Counted from the stretch's first letter, positions 9,701 through 23,054 are shown. The stretch is 64,000 nucleotides of DNA from an uncultured Granulosicoccus sp. (GCA_937991945.1 CALKLO010000050.1:1-64000); one strand, 5' to 3'. Notes: generated by a model not told the origin, from the letters alone. A program made the numbers and translations.

Positions 9701-11716
9701 TTACTCGAATTCTATGATGACAGCATCAACTGCCAAGCTATCGCCAACACTTGCGACAATACTGCTCACAGTGCCATTAACAGTGGCTGTGAGTGTGTTT
9801 TCCATTTTCATGGCTTCGATAACCGCCAGATCCTGCCCAGCTATGACGGTGTCACCTTCGTTAACAAGAACCTTCATGAGTAATCCAGGCATGGGGGAGA
9901 GCAAAAATTTAGATAAATCTTGAGACTCTTTGATAGGCATGTGATGCATAAGAGAGGCAACGTGCGGGTCAACCACCAAGAAGTCTCTTACTGAGCCCCC
10001 TTGACTGAGTCGCCACCAATTGCCGTCGCGTTCAACACCAACGGTTAATTCAATACCATCCAGATTCCCTCGGAATAACCATTCGCCAGGTTCCCAATAG
10101 GACTCCATTCCAACGAGAATGTTCAGATCTATTTCGAGTTCATTGTCGCCTTCGAATACAAACAGAGTTTCTTCAGCGTCATCATCGTTCTCAGATTGTG
10201 CTTGGGCGTGCCCAACGGCTGCCATAACAGAAGATGTGGTCACCGCTGGCGCGTCGACAACGGCTCGATCGCGCAGACGACTTCGCCATTCGATCCAAGC
10301 AGCAACGAGAGGCAGAGCTTCAAAGGCATCGCTTTCGAATTCTGCACTGTTGAAACCATCTGGGAAATGATCTTCAATAAATCGCGTTGTTAAATCGCCA
10401 GCTTTAAGAGCTGGGTGAGCGAACAATGCTGACAAGAAAGGTAAATTACTTTGCACACCACGAATGCGATAAGCATCAATAGCTTTTTGCATGTGCTCGA
10501 TAGCCTGTTCACGCGTTGGTGCCCAAGTGACTAGCTTTGCAATCATCGGATCATAAAACATGGAGATTTCGCCACCAGCATCGATGCCAGTGTCTACTCG
10601 AGTGTAAGCGCCATTCTCACTAACGAGTGTCGTTGGAGGAGAGTAGTGGGTGACTCGTCCAGTGGATGGCAGAAACCCTCGATCAGCATCTTCGGCATAC
10701 ACGCGTGCTTCGAATGACCACCCGTTGATCGTAACGTCTTTTTGCTGCATTGGTAATACTTGGCCTTCAGCCACTCTGATCATCAACTCAACAAGATCGA
10801 CACCTGTAATGCATTCGGTAACCGGGTGCTCAACCTGTAGGCGGGTGTTCATTTCTAAAAAGAAAAAATTCTCAGCCGAATCGACAATAAACTCCACGGT
10901 GCCAGCAGATTTGTAATCAACTGCTGCGGCTAACGCAACCGCTTGCTCACCCATAGCCTTACGTGTGTCTTCGCTTATGAAAGAAGAAGGTGCTTCCTCA
11001 ATAACTTTTTGATGACGCCGTTGTATAGAGCACTCACGCTCACCCAGATAGACCGAGTTGCCGTGTGTGTCAGCGATCAACTGGATTTCTATGTGTCTAG
11101 GTTGTTCTATGAATTTTTCCACGAAAACACGGTCGTCACCGAATGCATTGCGCGCTTCGTTTTGCGCCGCGATGAAGCCGTCTTTTACATCTTCAAGTGT
11201 TGCGGCAACGCGCATACCTTTGCCACCCCCACCCGCAGACGCTTTCAGCATGACGGGGCAGCCGATGGTCTTGGCTACTTCATAAGCTTCATCGGCGTCT
11301 TTCATGGCATCGGGATGCCCTGGCACCGTGCTAACACCTGCGGATTTGGCTAGCTTTTTTGACTCAATCTTGTCACCCATCACTTCCATAGCACGGATGC
11401 CAGGGCCGATGAAGATGATGCCTGCATCATCTAGGGCTTGTGCAAACTTTGAGTTTTCAGATAGAAAACCAAAACCAGGATGAACGGCATCTGCGCCAGT
11501 CTGCTTTACAGCGCTAAGAATGTTATCGATACGTAGGTAGCTATCAGCAGAAGCATTGCCACCTATATGCACAGACTCATCTGCTTGGCGTACGTGCAAT
11601 GCTTGTGCATCGGCATCCGAGTAAACAGCAACGGTTGCAATGCCCAGACGTTTTGCTGTGCGAATAACACGGCAGGCTATTTCGCCACGATTGGCGATCA
11701 GTATTTTTTTAATCAC
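9701..11716 (-). CDS. pccA: acetyl/propionyl-CoA carboxylase alpha subunit (biotin carboxylase + BCCP)
   Basis: [24 protein letters not shown] and C-terminal EAMKMENTL biotinylation site; GTG at 11716 overlaps the pccB stop (GTGA); the supplied ORF extends to 11743. Confidence 0.93.
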   Translation of the reverse strand: MIKKILIANRGEIACRVIRTAKRLGIATVAVYSDADAQALHVRQADESVHIGGNASADSYLRIDNILSAVKQTGADAVHPGFGFLSENSKFAQALDDAGIIFIGPGIRAMEVMGDKIESKKLAKSAGVSTVPGHPDAMKDADEAYEVAKTIGCPVMLKASAGGGGKGMRVAATLEDVKDGFIAAQNEARNAFGDDRVFVEKFIEQPRHIEIQLIADTHGNSVYLGERECSIQRRHQKVIEEAPSSFISEDTRKAMGEQAVALAAAVDYKSAGTVEFIVDSAENFFFLEMNTRLQVEHPVTECITGVDLVELMIRVAEGQVLPMQQKDVTINGWSFEARVYAEDADRGFLPSTGRVTHYSPPTTLVSENGAYTRVDTGIDAGGEISMFYDPMIAKLVTWAPTREQAIEHMQKAIDAYRIRGVQSNLPFLSALFAHPALKAGDLTTRFIEDHFPDGFNSAEFESDAFEALPLVAAWIEWRSRLRDRAVVDAPAVTTSSVMAAVGHAQAQSENDDDAEETLFVFEGDNELEIDLNILVGMESYWEPGEWLFRGNLDGIELTVGVERDGNWWRLSQGGSVRDFLVVDPHVASLMHHMPIKESQDLSKFLLSPMPGLLMKVLVNEGDTVIAGQDLAVIEAMKMENTLTATVNGTVSSIVASVGDSLAVDAVIIEFE

Positions 11717-13245
11717 AGTGGGATGTTGTCGTGTTTTTTCCAAGGATTTTCCAGCTGTTTGCTGCGCAACATATCGAGGTCTCTGCAGATATGTGCTCGC
11801 GTGCTCTGTGGTCTTATGACATCGTCAATAAAACCAAGGCGACTAGCAACAAATGGATTGGCGAATTTGTCACGGTACTCGTTGGTGCGTTTTTCGATAC
11901 GCTCTGGGTCGTCACGATCAGCGCGGAAAATAATCTCAACAGCGCCCTTGGGGCCCATGACTGCGATTTCAGCAGACGGATAGGCGTAGTTAACATCGCC
12001 GCGTAAATGTTTGGATGCCATAACATCGTAGGCACCACCGTATGCTTTGCGGGTAATGATGGTGATTTTCGGAACCGTAGCTTCACCATAAGCAAACAAC
12101 AGTTTTGCACCGTGCTTAATGATGCCGCCGTACTCTTGAGCGGTGCCAGGTAGGAAACCAGGTACGTCGACAAATGTCACAATAGGTATAGAAAAAGCAT
12201 CGCAAAAACGCACGAAACGAGCAGCTTTGCGGCTAGCGTTAATATCTAAACAGCCGGCCAATACCATGGGTTGATTTGCAACGAAGCCCACCGTATCTCC
12301 ATTCATGCGGCCAAAGCCGATGACGATGTTGGCTGCAAAGTCTTCTTGAATTTCAAAGAAATCTTCTTCATCACAAACGCGTTTGACCAACTCACGAACA
12401 TCGTAGGGTAGGTTGGGGTTGTCGGGGATTAAGGTGTTTAGTGCTGGTATTTCTCTGGCTGCACTATCACTGGTATCACGTTTAGGTGCTGTTTCACGAT
12501 TGTTTGATGGGAGGAAATGCATAAAGCGTCGGACTTGCATTAGTGTTTCAATATCGTTATCGAAAGCACCATCAGCTACGCTACTTTTACTCGTGTGAGT
12601 GCTCGCACCGCCGAGTTCCTCTTGAGTTACTTCTTCGTGTGTGACGGTCTTAACGACTTCAGGTCCGGTAACGAACATATAAGACGTATCGCGTACCATG
12701 AATATAAAATCAGTCATGGCGGGTGAGTACACTGCACCGCCTGCGCAAGGACCCATGACCAACGAGATCTGTGGAATCACACCGGATGCCAATATATTTT
12801 TTTGAAATACATCTGCGTAGCCACCTAAGGAGGCCACACCTTCTTGTATGCGAGCACCGCCGGAATCGTTTATGCCGATAACAGGGGCTTGCACTTTCAT
12901 GGCGTGATCCATGAGTTTGCAAATTTTACGGGCGTGGGCTGCTGACAAAGAGCCACCGAGCACTGTGAAGTCTTGGCTGAAAGCAAAGATCAATCGGCCA
13001 TCAATGCGACCATATCCGATGACAACGCCATCTCCTGGGACACGATTGTCTTGCATGCCAAAGTCGTGGCAATCATGTTCGACGAACATATCCCACTCGC
13101 GAAATGTATGTGGGTCAAACAACACAGCCAGTCGCTCTCTAGCGGTGAGTTTACCCTTGGCGTGCTGTGCATCAACGCGCCGTTGTCCGCCACCCGCTAA
13201 AGCGCCTTCGCGCATCTCAGCTAAGCGTGTATCCACTGAACTCAT
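11713..13245 (-). CDS. pccB: propionyl-CoA carboxylase beta subunit
   Basis: [44 protein letters not shown]; carboxyltransferase fold; start placed at 13245 (overlaps prpE stop, ATGA). Confidence 0.94.
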   Translation of the reverse strand: MSSVDTRLAEMREGALAGGGQRRVDAQHAKGKLTARERLAVLFDPHTFREWDMFVEHDCHDFGMQDNRVPGDGVVIGYGRIDGRLIFAFSQDFTVLGGSLSAAHARKICKLMDHAMKVQAPVIGINDSGGARIQEGVASLGGYADVFQKNILASGVIPQISLVMGPCAGGAVYSPAMTDFIFMVRDTSYMFVTGPEVVKTVTHEEVTQEELGGASTHTSKSSVADGAFDNDIETLMQVRRFMHFLPSNNRETAPKRDTSDSAAREIPALNTLIPDNPNLPYDVRELVKRVCDEEDFFEIQEDFAANIVIGFGRMNGDTVGFVANQPMVLAGCLDINASRKAARFVRFCDAFSIPIVTFVDVPGFLPGTAQEYGGIIKHGAKLLFAYGEATVPKITIITRKAYGGAYDVMASKHLRGDVNYAYPSAEIAVMGPKGAVEIIFRADRDDPERIEKRTNEYRDKFANPFVASRLGFIDDVIRPQSTRAHICRDLDMLRSKQLENPWKKHDNIPL

Positions 13246-15170
13246 GATTGCTCCTTGGCAAAGCCTAGTTCTTGTAGGCTTTTGGTTATATCTTCCAATA
13301 CTGCCGGGTCTTCTATCGTAGCTGGCATGTTCCATTGCTTAGAGTCCGCAATAGAGCGCATCGTGCCACGCAGAATTTTTCCGGACCGAGTTTTGGGTAA
13401 TTTGTCGACTATAGCTACAGATTTGAATGCAGCAACAGGTCCAATATCGTCGCGAACTTTTTTAATCAGTTCGTTGCGAATTTGCTCGTGGCTGCCAGTC
13501 TCTCCTGAGTTGAGAATGACCAGCCCAACGGGAAGTTGACCTTTTAATTCGTCATTGACACCCATAACGGCACATTCGGCGACATCAGGGTGGTTGGCTA
13601 ACACTTCTTCCATGGCGCCTGTCGATAGCCTGTGACCTGCAACGTTTATGACATCGTCGGTTCTTGCCATGACGAACACGTAGCCGTTTTCATCGATGTA
13701 GCCTGCATCACCTGTTTCGTAAAAACCAGGGAAGCGTTCAAAGTAGGAAGATATGTAGCGATCTTCAGCTTGCCATAACGTTGTGAACGTACCGGGAGGA
13801 AGAGGTAGTTTTACAACGATTGATCCAATCTCACCGGTGGGGACAACTTGCCCTTCGTTGTCTAATACTTTTAAGTCGTATCCTGGGACTGCTACTGAAG
13901 GGGATCCAGAGACGACGGGCATGGGCTCGATGCCTTGGCAATTTGCGCAGATGGAATAGCCTGTTTCAGTTTGCCACCAATGGTCGATAACCGGCACCTG
14001 AAGTGTTTTTTGTGACCAATGTAGGGTGTCTGGATCGCATCGTTCGCCAGCGAGGTACAAGGTGCGAAACTGTGACAGGTCATAGTCCTTAACTAGCGCG
14101 CCAGTCGGGTCTACGCGCTTGATAGCCCTGAAAGCAGTAGGTGCCGTAAAAAGCACGTTAACTTTGTTTTGTTCTATTACTCGCCAAAATGCACCGGCAT
14201 CGGGTGTGCCTACAGGTTTTCCTTCGTACATTACTGTGGTGCAGCCTTGAAATAGTGGACCATAAATAATGTATGAATGACCAACAACCCAGCCAATATC
14301 AGACGCTGCCCAATACACATCTCCCGGTTGCACGTTGTATATCGATGACATGGTCCATTTGAGAGAGACCACAGACCCGCCGATATCCTTAACAACGCCT
14401 TTAGGAGCGCCTGTTGTGCCAGAGGTATAAAGAATATAGAGGGGGTCGGTGCTTTTTAGCGATACACAGTCGGTGGGTGTTGCTGCTACGATGGTTTCTT
14501 GCCAATCCTTGTCGCGACCCTGTTCTAACGCCCATGTTGCCTGTGGGCGTTGGTAGACAATACACGCGTTGACACTCGGGGCTGCGATGCTCATTGCCTC
14601 TTCAACCAAGGGTTGATAAGAGATAATACGACCGGGCTCGATACCGCAAGAGGCGGTAACAATCACTTTAGGGTTGCAGTCATTGATTCGTACGGCCAGT
14701 TCTTTTGCAGCAAAGCCGCCAAATACAACCGTGTGCACTGCACCAATCCGAGCGCAAGCTAGAACCGCAACCAATGCCTCAGGAATCATGGGCATGTAAA
14801 TCATGACTCGATCACCAGCGGTGATACCTTCCGATTTTAATGCTCCAGCGAAATGTGAGATTTGATCCAGTAGTTCGGCGTAGGTGTAGCTGGTATGCGA
14901 GTCAGTAATGGGGCTGTCGTGAATGACTGCAGTTTGCTCGCCACGGCCATTGGCTACATGGACATCAATAGCGTTGTAGCAAGCGTTGATCTCGCCATCA
15001 GCGAACCATTGATTGAACGGAGATTTAGATGTGTCCACACCTTTTGTCGGTGTCTTGAACCAATGAACATCTTGAGCCCGTTCTAGCCAATACGCTGATG
15101 GCTCGGCCAGAGAGCGTTGATGTTGATCCTGATAGTTGCCCATCGTGTTTGTGAGTCCCATTGCCAGCAT
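13242..15170 (-). CDS. prpE: propionate-CoA ligase / acyl-CoA synthetase PrpE
   Basis: [25 protein letters not shown] and [13 protein letters not shown] motifs; [20 protein letters not shown] typical of PrpE. Confidence 0.9.
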   Translation of the reverse strand: MLAMGLTNTMGNYQDQHQRSLAEPSAYWLERAQDVHWFKTPTKGVDTSKSPFNQWFADGEINACYNAIDVHVANGRGEQTAVIHDSPITDSHTSYTYAELLDQISHFAGALKSEGITAGDRVMIYMPMIPEALVAVLACARIGAVHTVVFGGFAAKELAVRINDCNPKVIVTASCGIEPGRIISYQPLVEEAMSIAAPSVNACIVYQRPQATWALEQGRDKDWQETIVAATPTDCVSLKSTDPLYILYTSGTTGAPKGVVKDIGGSVVSLKWTMSSIYNVQPGDVYWAASDIGWVVGHSYIIYGPLFQGCTTVMYEGKPVGTPDAGAFWRVIEQNKVNVLFTAPTAFRAIKRVDPTGALVKDYDLSQFRTLYLAGERCDPDTLHWSQKTLQVPVIDHWWQTETGYSICANCQGIEPMPVVSGSPSVAVPGYDLKVLDNEGQVVPTGEIGSIVVKLPLPPGTFTTLWQAEDRYISSYFERFPGFYETGDAGYIDENGYVFVMARTDDVINVAGHRLSTGAMEEVLANHPDVAECAVMGVNDELKGQLPVGLVILNSGETGSHEQIRNELIKKVRDDIGPVAAFKSVAIVDKLPKTRSGKILRGTMRSIADSKQWNMPATIEDPAVLEDITKSLQELGFAKEQS

Positions 15171-15305
15171 AAGGGTGGCGCAAGCGCCGTGTTGGATTTA
15201 GTATAATGGCTGGTATGGGAAAAGACTTAGTCTTGTTTCGTTGGAGTTGCTCGGCAACATAGGCGAGCGATACATTTAAGCTCTAGCTCGGTCAAAATGT
15301 CCCGT

Positions 15306-16136
15306 TTATTGACTCTTTCTCGATTGTTTGCGATGACGTCGACTGCGCAAAAGAGGCAAGCCTATGGCCAACAAAGCCCATGCATTGAGCGCACCTGAGT
15401 ATTCCGCCACTCTGATGTCCGTGTTGTTAGAGACAATTGAGACGCCTGAGTGGGGTGGGGCGTATGCGAGCGGTTGGTTATCAAGGTCTTCCGCTTCCAA
15501 GGGCAAACCGGCAAGGTTTGAGAAACTGTACGCGTCGACACGATCCACCACTTCGTGGTTGTTAGCATCCAATAGATCAATAAATAAGTCGTAGTCGCCA
15601 ATGGGATAATTTTGAACCAGTTCTATGTCTATCCGGTATTCGTCAGTTAATGAATTCCCATAGACGCTGAATGTGCCAGTGGTGTGAAGCCTTTCTCGTT
15701 CGCCTGCGGGAAGCTGGATGTCAATTGCTGCATACACATCGGCTTGGGAATAACTTGTATCTGCATCAATTGTTAGGCTGAAACCTGAGAAGTATCCGTC
15801 TCGGTCGGAGTCGGTATACAGCAATGTCCCGATATTACTGATCCATATATCGCCACCGAACCAAAGGATATGGCGAGGCTCCAGCGCCAGGAGTGCGTCG
15901 TTCTCGGTTGACTCCTTGAAGGTGGGCGAAGCTGATAGTTGCGCCCCGATCCAAGCATCTGCTCCGACGGTGTCGATTGAGTGCGTATAGCCCTCGTGTG
16001 CTACCACATCGTTCTGGTTGGCGCTGAGTGCCGTGCTTGCTGCCAATAAACAGACGCCGGATGTCAGGCTTGCTAACGTTTTAACCAACAAAGTGTGTAG
16101 AGGCGTGTTGTGTAAATTAATAGTGGGTGTGGGCAT
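15306..16136 (-). CDS. exported protein with choice-of-anchor H-like region and C-terminal sorting-type tail
   Basis: Signal peptide-like VKTLASLTSGVCLLAASTALSA; DSDRDGYFSGFSLTIDADTSYSQADVYAAIDIQLPAGERERLHTTGTFSVYG...YDLFIDLLDAN; C-terminus WALLAIGLPLLRSRRHRKQSRKSQ. Start placed at an internal Met (ORF track starts at 16220). Confidence 0.7.
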   Translation of the reverse strand: MPTPTINLHNTPLHTLLVKTLASLTSGVCLLAASTALSANQNDVVAHEGYTHSIDTVGADAWIGAQLSASPTFKESTENDALLALEPRHILWFGGDIWISNIGTLLYTDSDRDGYFSGFSLTIDADTSYSQADVYAAIDIQLPAGERERLHTTGTFSVYGNSLTDEYRIDIELVQNYPIGDYDLFIDLLDANNHEVVDRVDAYSFSNLAGLPLEAEDLDNQPLAYAPPHSGVSIVSNNTDIRVAEYSGALNAWALLAIGLPLLRSRRHRKQSRKSQ

Positions 16137-16264
16137 GCGATGTCTACCTGCGTGGATGATGAGATACACCGTACGCATCGACGACTTAACCGATCCTGAA
16201 TCTAACGTCGCGATTCCCAAGCTGTCTTTTCATCTTTAAATATTGAGTCTTTGTTCACATTGCG

Positions 16265-16293
16265 TTGACATACCGAATGCATACGGTGACAAT
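16265..16293 (+). promoter_or_regulatory. candidate sigma-70 promoter upstream of hfq
   Basis: TTGACA (16265-16270), 17 nt, GACAAT (16288-16293). Confidence 0.45.
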
Positions 16294-16377
16294 AAATAAC
16301 CTGTTCGAAGACGTCTGGCACATCAGTGCATATAAAAGAGCAGGCCCGACGATCAAGCACATTCAGTCAGGACATAA

Positions 16378-16623
<246 letters not shown>

Positions 16624-16718
16624 CTCGTCTGTTTGTCCGTTAGGCCTAGTATTCACCGTTTCGGTGAAAAATTGCCAGAAATCTGCCTAATCACGGGCTT
16701 ATAGGAGTTTTTTCCGGA

Positions 16719-18080
16719 TTGTTTGACCGTCCCGATAGTGGAGACAAAGCGCTCCTAGTACACATAGATATAGGGCAGCATCGAGCGGCTATGCTGCGTA
16801 AAGCCGGCGCTACCAATGTCCACATCACAGATCTTGAGGACGAGCGATCCGAATTTGTAGACCTAGCTACATCTGCAGGTCTAGAAGTCTTGGGTACCAT
16901 CACGGGTAGCCGATCCAAGCCGTCAGCCAGGCACTTTATTGGCAAAGGCAAGATAGAAGAGATCAGGCTGGCCCTGGCCGAGCATGAGGCTGATGTTGTC
17001 CTTTTTGGTCAAAAACTTTCTCCTAGCCAAGAGAGAAACTTAGAGGCAGAACTGAAAGTTCGCGTACTAGACCGTAACAGTCTCATTCTAGATATTTTCG
17101 CCCAAAGAGCGCGAACCTTCGAGGGAAAGCTGCAGGTAGAGCTTGCACAGTTAGTGCATTTGTCCACACGCTTAGTTCGGGGTTGGACCCATCTCGAGAG
17201 GCAAAAGGGTGGAATTGGGCTGCGTGGGCCTGGAGAGACTCAGCTTGAAACAGATAGACGCTTATTGAATGAGCGAGTCCGCGTGCTCAAGAAACGATTG
17301 ACTAAAGTGCGTCAGCAGCGCGAGCAGGGGCGCAGTAAGCGTGGAAAATCAGGGATCGCGACAGTGGCTTTGGTGGGTTACACCAATGCTGGAAAATCTA
17401 CGTTATTTAACCGACTGACCGATGAAACGGTCTATGCTGCAGATCAGTTGTTTGCAACACTTGACCCGACACTTCGTAGGCTAGACTTAGCAGGCGGTGT
17501 CAGTGCGGTCTTGGCGGATACCGTCGGATTTATCAGGGATTTACCCCACGAGTTGGTGGACGCCTTCAGATCTACTTTGACGGAGACCCTTGAAGCTGAT
17601 CTTTTACTGCATATAGTAGATGACAGTGATCCCGAGCGCGAGCAACGCCGCGACGATGTCGACAAGGTATTGGTAGGGATCGGAGCTGAACGAGTTCCAC
17701 AGTTAATGGTCTTTAATAAGATCGACTTGTCCGGTCATTCCGTACGAGTGGAGCAGGCAGAGAATGAAGATGTGCAAGCGGTGTGGCTGTCTGCCGCATC
17801 CGGCATGGGTATTGAAGAGTTATTGAGTGCAATTGGTGACCGGCTATCGCGTAAGCGAAAGTCAGGGTGGCTGTCAGTTGGACCCTCGCAAGGCCGGTTA
17901 AGGGCGCAATTATTCGCAGCCTCAGCCGTATTGGAAGAAGTATCTCAGGAAGATGGAAGTGTTAAATTACTGCTAGATATCGATGCTAGCGAATTTGCTC
18001 GGCTATCAAGAGAACATGAGCTAACAGATAATTCAATCGTTCCAGATGAGTCGGCGCTTGCGGCGAGTGGTCTGGGTTAA
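16719..18080 (+). CDS. hflX: ribosome-dissociating GTPase HflX
   Basis: GGIGLRGPGETQLETDRR, GYTNAGKSTLFN; TTG start with upstream AGGAG. Confidence 0.97.
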   Translation: MFDRPDSGDKALLVHIDIGQHRAAMLRKAGATNVHITDLEDERSEFVDLATSAGLEVLGTITGSRSKPSARHFIGKGKIEEIRLALAEHEADVVLFGQKLSPSQERNLEAELKVRVLDRNSLILDIFAQRARTFEGKLQVELAQLVHLSTRLVRGWTHLERQKGGIGLRGPGETQLETDRRLLNERVRVLKKRLTKVRQQREQGRSKRGKSGIATVALVGYTNAGKSTLFNRLTDETVYAADQLFATLDPTLRRLDLAGGVSAVLADTVGFIRDLPHELVDAFRSTLTETLEADLLLHIVDDSDPEREQRRDDVDKVLVGIGAERVPQLMVFNKIDLSGHSVRVEQAENEDVQAVWLSAASGMGIEELLSAIGDRLSRKRKSGWLSVGPSQGRLRAQLFAASAVLEEVSQEDGSVKLLLDIDASEFARLSREHELTDNSIVPDESALAASGLG

Positions 18081-18110
18081 TGCAATCGCCGGCGATTCGG
18101 CTTTGGAGAA

Positions 18111-19331
18111 ATGAACCTTATGGCTTGGAATGAGCCAGGCGGAAACGACAACGATCCTTGGGGCAACCGTAAGAAAGACGCAGGCGGCCCTCCTGATCTC
18201 GATGAAGTTTTCAAAAACCTGAAAAATTGGTTTGAATCACTAAGTGGCAACAAGAATGGTGGGGGCGCGAACCGCAGTAGTGGTGGTGGCACCGGACTTC
18301 CTGGTGGCAATATTGGTGGTAAAGGTGTCGCGCTAGTCGGCGTTGTGTTGGGCGTCATTTGGCTTGCGTCTGGTATTTATGTTGTTCAACCTGCTCAGGC
18401 AGCTGTTGTGACGCAATTCGGTGCGTTCGTTAAAACAACCGTTCCTGGTCCTCATTGGCGTCTACCTTGGCCTTTCCAAGAAGTGGAAAAGGTGGATGTC
18501 GAGGAAATTCGCAGCGCGAAATTAGTTAACCAGTTAATCCTTACGCAAGATGAAAACATCGTCGATATCGATTTGGCGGTGCAGTACAACATCAAAAATG
18601 CTCAGGATTATTTGTTTAACGTTCGTGGGCCCGATCGCACACTCGAAGAAGTCGTAGAGAGTGCGGTGCGCGAAGTGGTGGGTTCAACAGATCTGGAGTC
18701 AGTATTGACGACAGGAAGAGACGTTGTTTGGAATACTACCCTTGGCAGTTTGCAAGAAGTATTGGATGACTATGAGTCTGGTATTTTTGTAACGGCGGTC
18801 AACTTGGAAAGGGCTCAACCGCCCGAGCAAGTTCAGGCTGCATTTTCCGATGCCATCAAAGCTCGAGAGGATAAAGAGCGTTTCATCAACGAAGCGGAAG
18901 CTTACGCAAACGAAGTGCTGCCAAGGGCTCGAGGTGACGCACAGCGTGCCTTGGAAGAATCTGAAGCGTACAAGACTCGCGTAGAGCAATCGGCAATTGG
19001 TGAATCAGAACGATTCCTATCGTTGCTTGGCGAATACAGCAAAGCACCTAAGGTGACTCGAGAGAGACTGTATTTGGAAGCCATGGAAAGTGTGTTAGGT
19101 AACACCAACAAGGTGTTGATCGACAACGACGGTGGCAACAGTCTGATGTATCTGCCTATTGATCAGTTAATGAATCAGAATCGTCCTCAGTCTAGTACGG
19201 GTTCTTTGAATGGAGATTCTCCATTAAACAGCCAGAACAACGATTCGCCTAGATTTTCAGACTTAGCGACCGAGATTAATCTGCCGGTACGCGAAAGCTT
19301 GCGAACGCGTGATAGGGGGAGTTTACGATGA
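18111..19331 (+). CDS. hflK: FtsH protease modulator HflK
   Basis: MAWNEPGGNDNDPWG N-terminus, SPFH/band 7 domain; overlaps hflC. Confidence 0.97.
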   Translation: MNLMAWNEPGGNDNDPWGNRKKDAGGPPDLDEVFKNLKNWFESLSGNKNGGGANRSSGGGTGLPGGNIGGKGVALVGVVLGVIWLASGIYVVQPAQAAVVTQFGAFVKTTVPGPHWRLPWPFQEVEKVDVEEIRSAKLVNQLILTQDENIVDIDLAVQYNIKNAQDYLFNVRGPDRTLEEVVESAVREVVGSTDLESVLTTGRDVVWNTTLGSLQEVLDDYESGIFVTAVNLERAQPPEQVQAAFSDAIKAREDKERFINEAEAYANEVLPRARGDAQRALEESEAYKTRVEQSAIGESERFLSLLGEYSKAPKVTRERLYLEAMESVLGNTNKVLIDNDGGNSLMYLPIDQLMNQNRPQSSTGSLNGDSPLNSQNNDSPRFSDLATEINLPVRESLRTRDRGSLR

Positions 19332-20212
19332 ACCGTTTAGCCAATCCATTGGTGTTGATTGGAGCAGCGCTATTGTTGCTGCTGTTTAGCTCCATGGTCT
19401 TCACAGTCAGTGAGCGTGAGCGAGCCATCAAGCTGTTTTTAGGTGAAATCACTGAAGCTGAATATGAGCCTGGACTGCATTTCAAATTGCCGCTGCTAGA
19501 AACGGTGTACAAATTTGATAACCGCATACTGACGCTTGATGTTCAGCCTGAGCGAGTGCTGACAAATGAGAAGAAAAACGTCATCGTCGACTCTTTCATT
19601 AAATGGAAAATTGCCGATACTGGAACGTTTTACACGCGTCTAGGGGGGAGTGAGTCACGTGCAAACAACCGTCTGACGCAGTTTGTCAGAGAAGGTGTTA
19701 AAGATGCATTTGGCCAGCGAACTATCAGAGAAGTGGTTTCCTCGGCTCGTTCAACGTTGCGAGAAGAAATTCAAGCGTCCGTTGATGAGCAGGCAGAAAA
19801 CCTAGGTATCGACATTATTGATGTTCGAATCAAGAAAGTTGAATTGCCGGACGATGTTCGTGAGTCTGTTTACCAAAGAATGGAGAAAGATCGAGCGAAG
19901 ATCGCTCGCGAGATTCGCTCTGAAGGTGAAGAAAGCGCGAAGAAGATTCGAGCCTCCGCTGACAGAATCCGTGAAGAGTTGTTGGCCAACGCTTATTCCA
20001 CAGCGGAAATAACGCGTGGTACAGGTGATGCGGAATCAGCCAGAATTTATGCTGAAGCGTATACGCAAGACCCTGACTTTTACAGTCTGTATCGCAGCTT
20101 GAGCGCCTACCGTTCGGCTTTCAGTGGCAGTGGAGATGTATTATTGTTAAAGCCGGATTCGCAGTTTTTCCAATACTTTAACGGTCCAGAAGGCGCAGGC
20201 GCAAAGCCTTAA
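19328..20212 (+). CDS. hflC: FtsH protease modulator HflC
   Basis: FTVSERERAIKLFLGEI..PGLHFKLPLLETVYKFDNRILTLD; follows hflK. Confidence 0.97.
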   Translation: MNRLANPLVLIGAALLLLLFSSMVFTVSERERAIKLFLGEITEAEYEPGLHFKLPLLETVYKFDNRILTLDVQPERVLTNEKKNVIVDSFIKWKIADTGTFYTRLGGSESRANNRLTQFVREGVKDAFGQRTIREVVSSARSTLREEIQASVDEQAENLGIDIIDVRIKKVELPDDVRESVYQRMEKDRAKIAREIRSEGEESAKKIRASADRIREELLANAYSTAEITRGTGDAESARIYAEAYTQDPDFYSLYRSLSAYRSAFSGSGDVLLLKPDSQFFQYFNGPEGAGAKP

Positions 20213-20325
20213 GCCTTTTTAAGTGCAGCCTGTGGGTCTCCCGATCCACAGGCGTATTCGGCCTATATTCATAAGCTTCTATTTCGTAAAGGCTGAAACA
20301 GAGCTGGCGTTTGGTGAGGGTGTCC

Positions 20326-20511
20326 ATGCTCGTAGAAATACTCACGGCAGTGTGTTTAGTGCTTGTGTTGGAAGGTATATTTCCCTTCCTTAATCCCGAA
20401 GGATACAAGCGAGCTCTTCGAGCAATGCTAGAAGTTGACAGTGAACGAATGCGAATTGTTGGCTTGTGCAGTATGATTGCAGGCGTCGTCCTCCTAACCC
20501 TTGTGCGTTAA
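20326..20511 (+). CDS. DUF2065 family small membrane protein
   Basis: MLVEILTAVCLVLVLEGIFPFLNPEGYKRALRAMLEV; conserved position after hflC. Confidence 0.85.
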   Translation: MLVEILTAVCLVLVLEGIFPFLNPEGYKRALRAMLEVDSERMRIVGLCSMIAGVVLLTLVR

Positions 20512-20522
20512 TTTTGAAAACA

Positions 20523-21731
20523 GTGAACGAGCACCGCACTGAGCGGTGGCTTTTGCCCGATGGTGTCAATGAATTGATGCCTGAGGATGCTTGGCGAGTT
20601 GAGAAACTTCGCCGTTTGATCATGGATAGCTGCTATTGCTGGGGTTATGAGCTGGTCATGCCGCCCCTTATCGAATATTTGGATAGTTTGCTGACAGGAA
20701 CTGGCGAGACGCTAGACTTGCAAACCTTCAAATTCATTGATCAACACAACGGGCGTATGTTGGGCATTCGAGCTGATATGACGCCTCAAGTGGCTAGAAT
20801 TGACGCTCATACGCTTTATCGCGAACAGCCTAACCGCCTTTTTTATACCGGCAGTGTTCTCAGGGCCAGAACTGACGGGGCTGGCAGTAGCCGCACTCCT
20901 GTGCAGTTTGGCGCGGAAATATTTGGACATTCCGGGCCAGAGAGCGACGTAGAAATCATTCAGCTGATGCTCAATAACGTTTTGTTGGCTGGTTTGGACG
21001 CTGGAGATCTACTGCTAGATGTTGGCCATGTGGGTGTTTACCGCGGCCTGATCTCAAACGCCAAACTCAATGCTTCCGATGAAGAGCAACTGTTTCAGGC
21101 TTTGTTGCGTGGTTCGTCCCCCGATGTCGATGCGTTGCTCAATGGCACGGATGCAGGTAGGGCGATAAAAGAACAAATCAGCGGTTTGTCACTGCTTAGC
21201 GGTGAGAGTGTAGAAGTGCTAAGTCGTGCCAGAGCATTGTTATCTGAAGCGGGTGATGCGGTGAGTGCTGCGCTGGACAACTTGCAAGCGGTTATTGATG
21301 CGGTACAGGTCACATTTCCACAACTACAGGTTCATGTGGATCTGGCTGAGCTTCGCGGCTATCGGTACCATACGGGCATGCTGTTCGCGCTCTATGATTC
21401 TTCGGGCGCGGAACTAACAAGAGGCGGTCGTTACGACGCTATTGGCGAGGCTTTTGGTCGCGCTAGGCCTGCAACAGGATTTAGCGGAGATTTGGTTCAG
21501 CTGGCTCACGCCAGTTCAAAATACAGCAAAGCTGATCCGCAAGCCGCTAGCGGTGTATGGGTCGACAGTGAGCAAACCCAAGCACTACAGCAAGAAATTA
21601 TATCGCTCAGGCAACAAGGCGTAAGAGTCGTTTGTAAGTTAAATGGCTCATCTATGCAGGCCGAGCAAAGTCTTTGCGATCGCCAATTGGTTATGCAAGA
21701 CGGCAAGTGGGTCATCGCACCCTTACTTTAA
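20523..21731 (+). CDS. hisZ: ATP phosphoribosyltransferase regulatory subunit HisZ
   Basis: RWLLPDGVNELMPEDAWRVEKLRR, HisRS-like; between DUF2065 and purA. Start uncertain (GTG 20523). Confidence 0.92.
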   Translation: MNEHRTERWLLPDGVNELMPEDAWRVEKLRRLIMDSCYCWGYELVMPPLIEYLDSLLTGTGETLDLQTFKFIDQHNGRMLGIRADMTPQVARIDAHTLYREQPNRLFYTGSVLRARTDGAGSSRTPVQFGAEIFGHSGPESDVEIIQLMLNNVLLAGLDAGDLLLDVGHVGVYRGLISNAKLNASDEEQLFQALLRGSSPDVDALLNGTDAGRAIKEQISGLSLLSGESVEVLSRARALLSEAGDAVSAALDNLQAVIDAVQVTFPQLQVHVDLAELRGYRYHTGMLFALYDSSGAELTRGGRYDAIGEAFGRARPATGFSGDLVQLAHASSKYSKADPQAASGVWVDSEQTQALQQEIISLRQQGVRVVCKLNGSSMQAEQSLCDRQLVMQDGKWVIAPLL

Positions 21732-21737
21732 TACTGA

Positions 21738-23054
<1,317 letters not shown>

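Noticed and set aside
10943-11353. Plus-strand 136-aa ORF antisense to pccA
   Set aside because: The minus strand encodes a clear biotin carboxylase; antisense ORF has no recognisable domain.
15171-15305. TATAAT at 15202-15207 with nearby hairpins as a plus-strand small RNA
   Set aside because: No acceptable -35 at 16-18 nt and no terminator; not enough evidence.
16652-16668. TTCACCG ttt CGGTGAA hairpin after hfq as terminator
   Set aside because: Followed by A-rich rather than T-rich sequence on the plus strand; hflX follows immediately.
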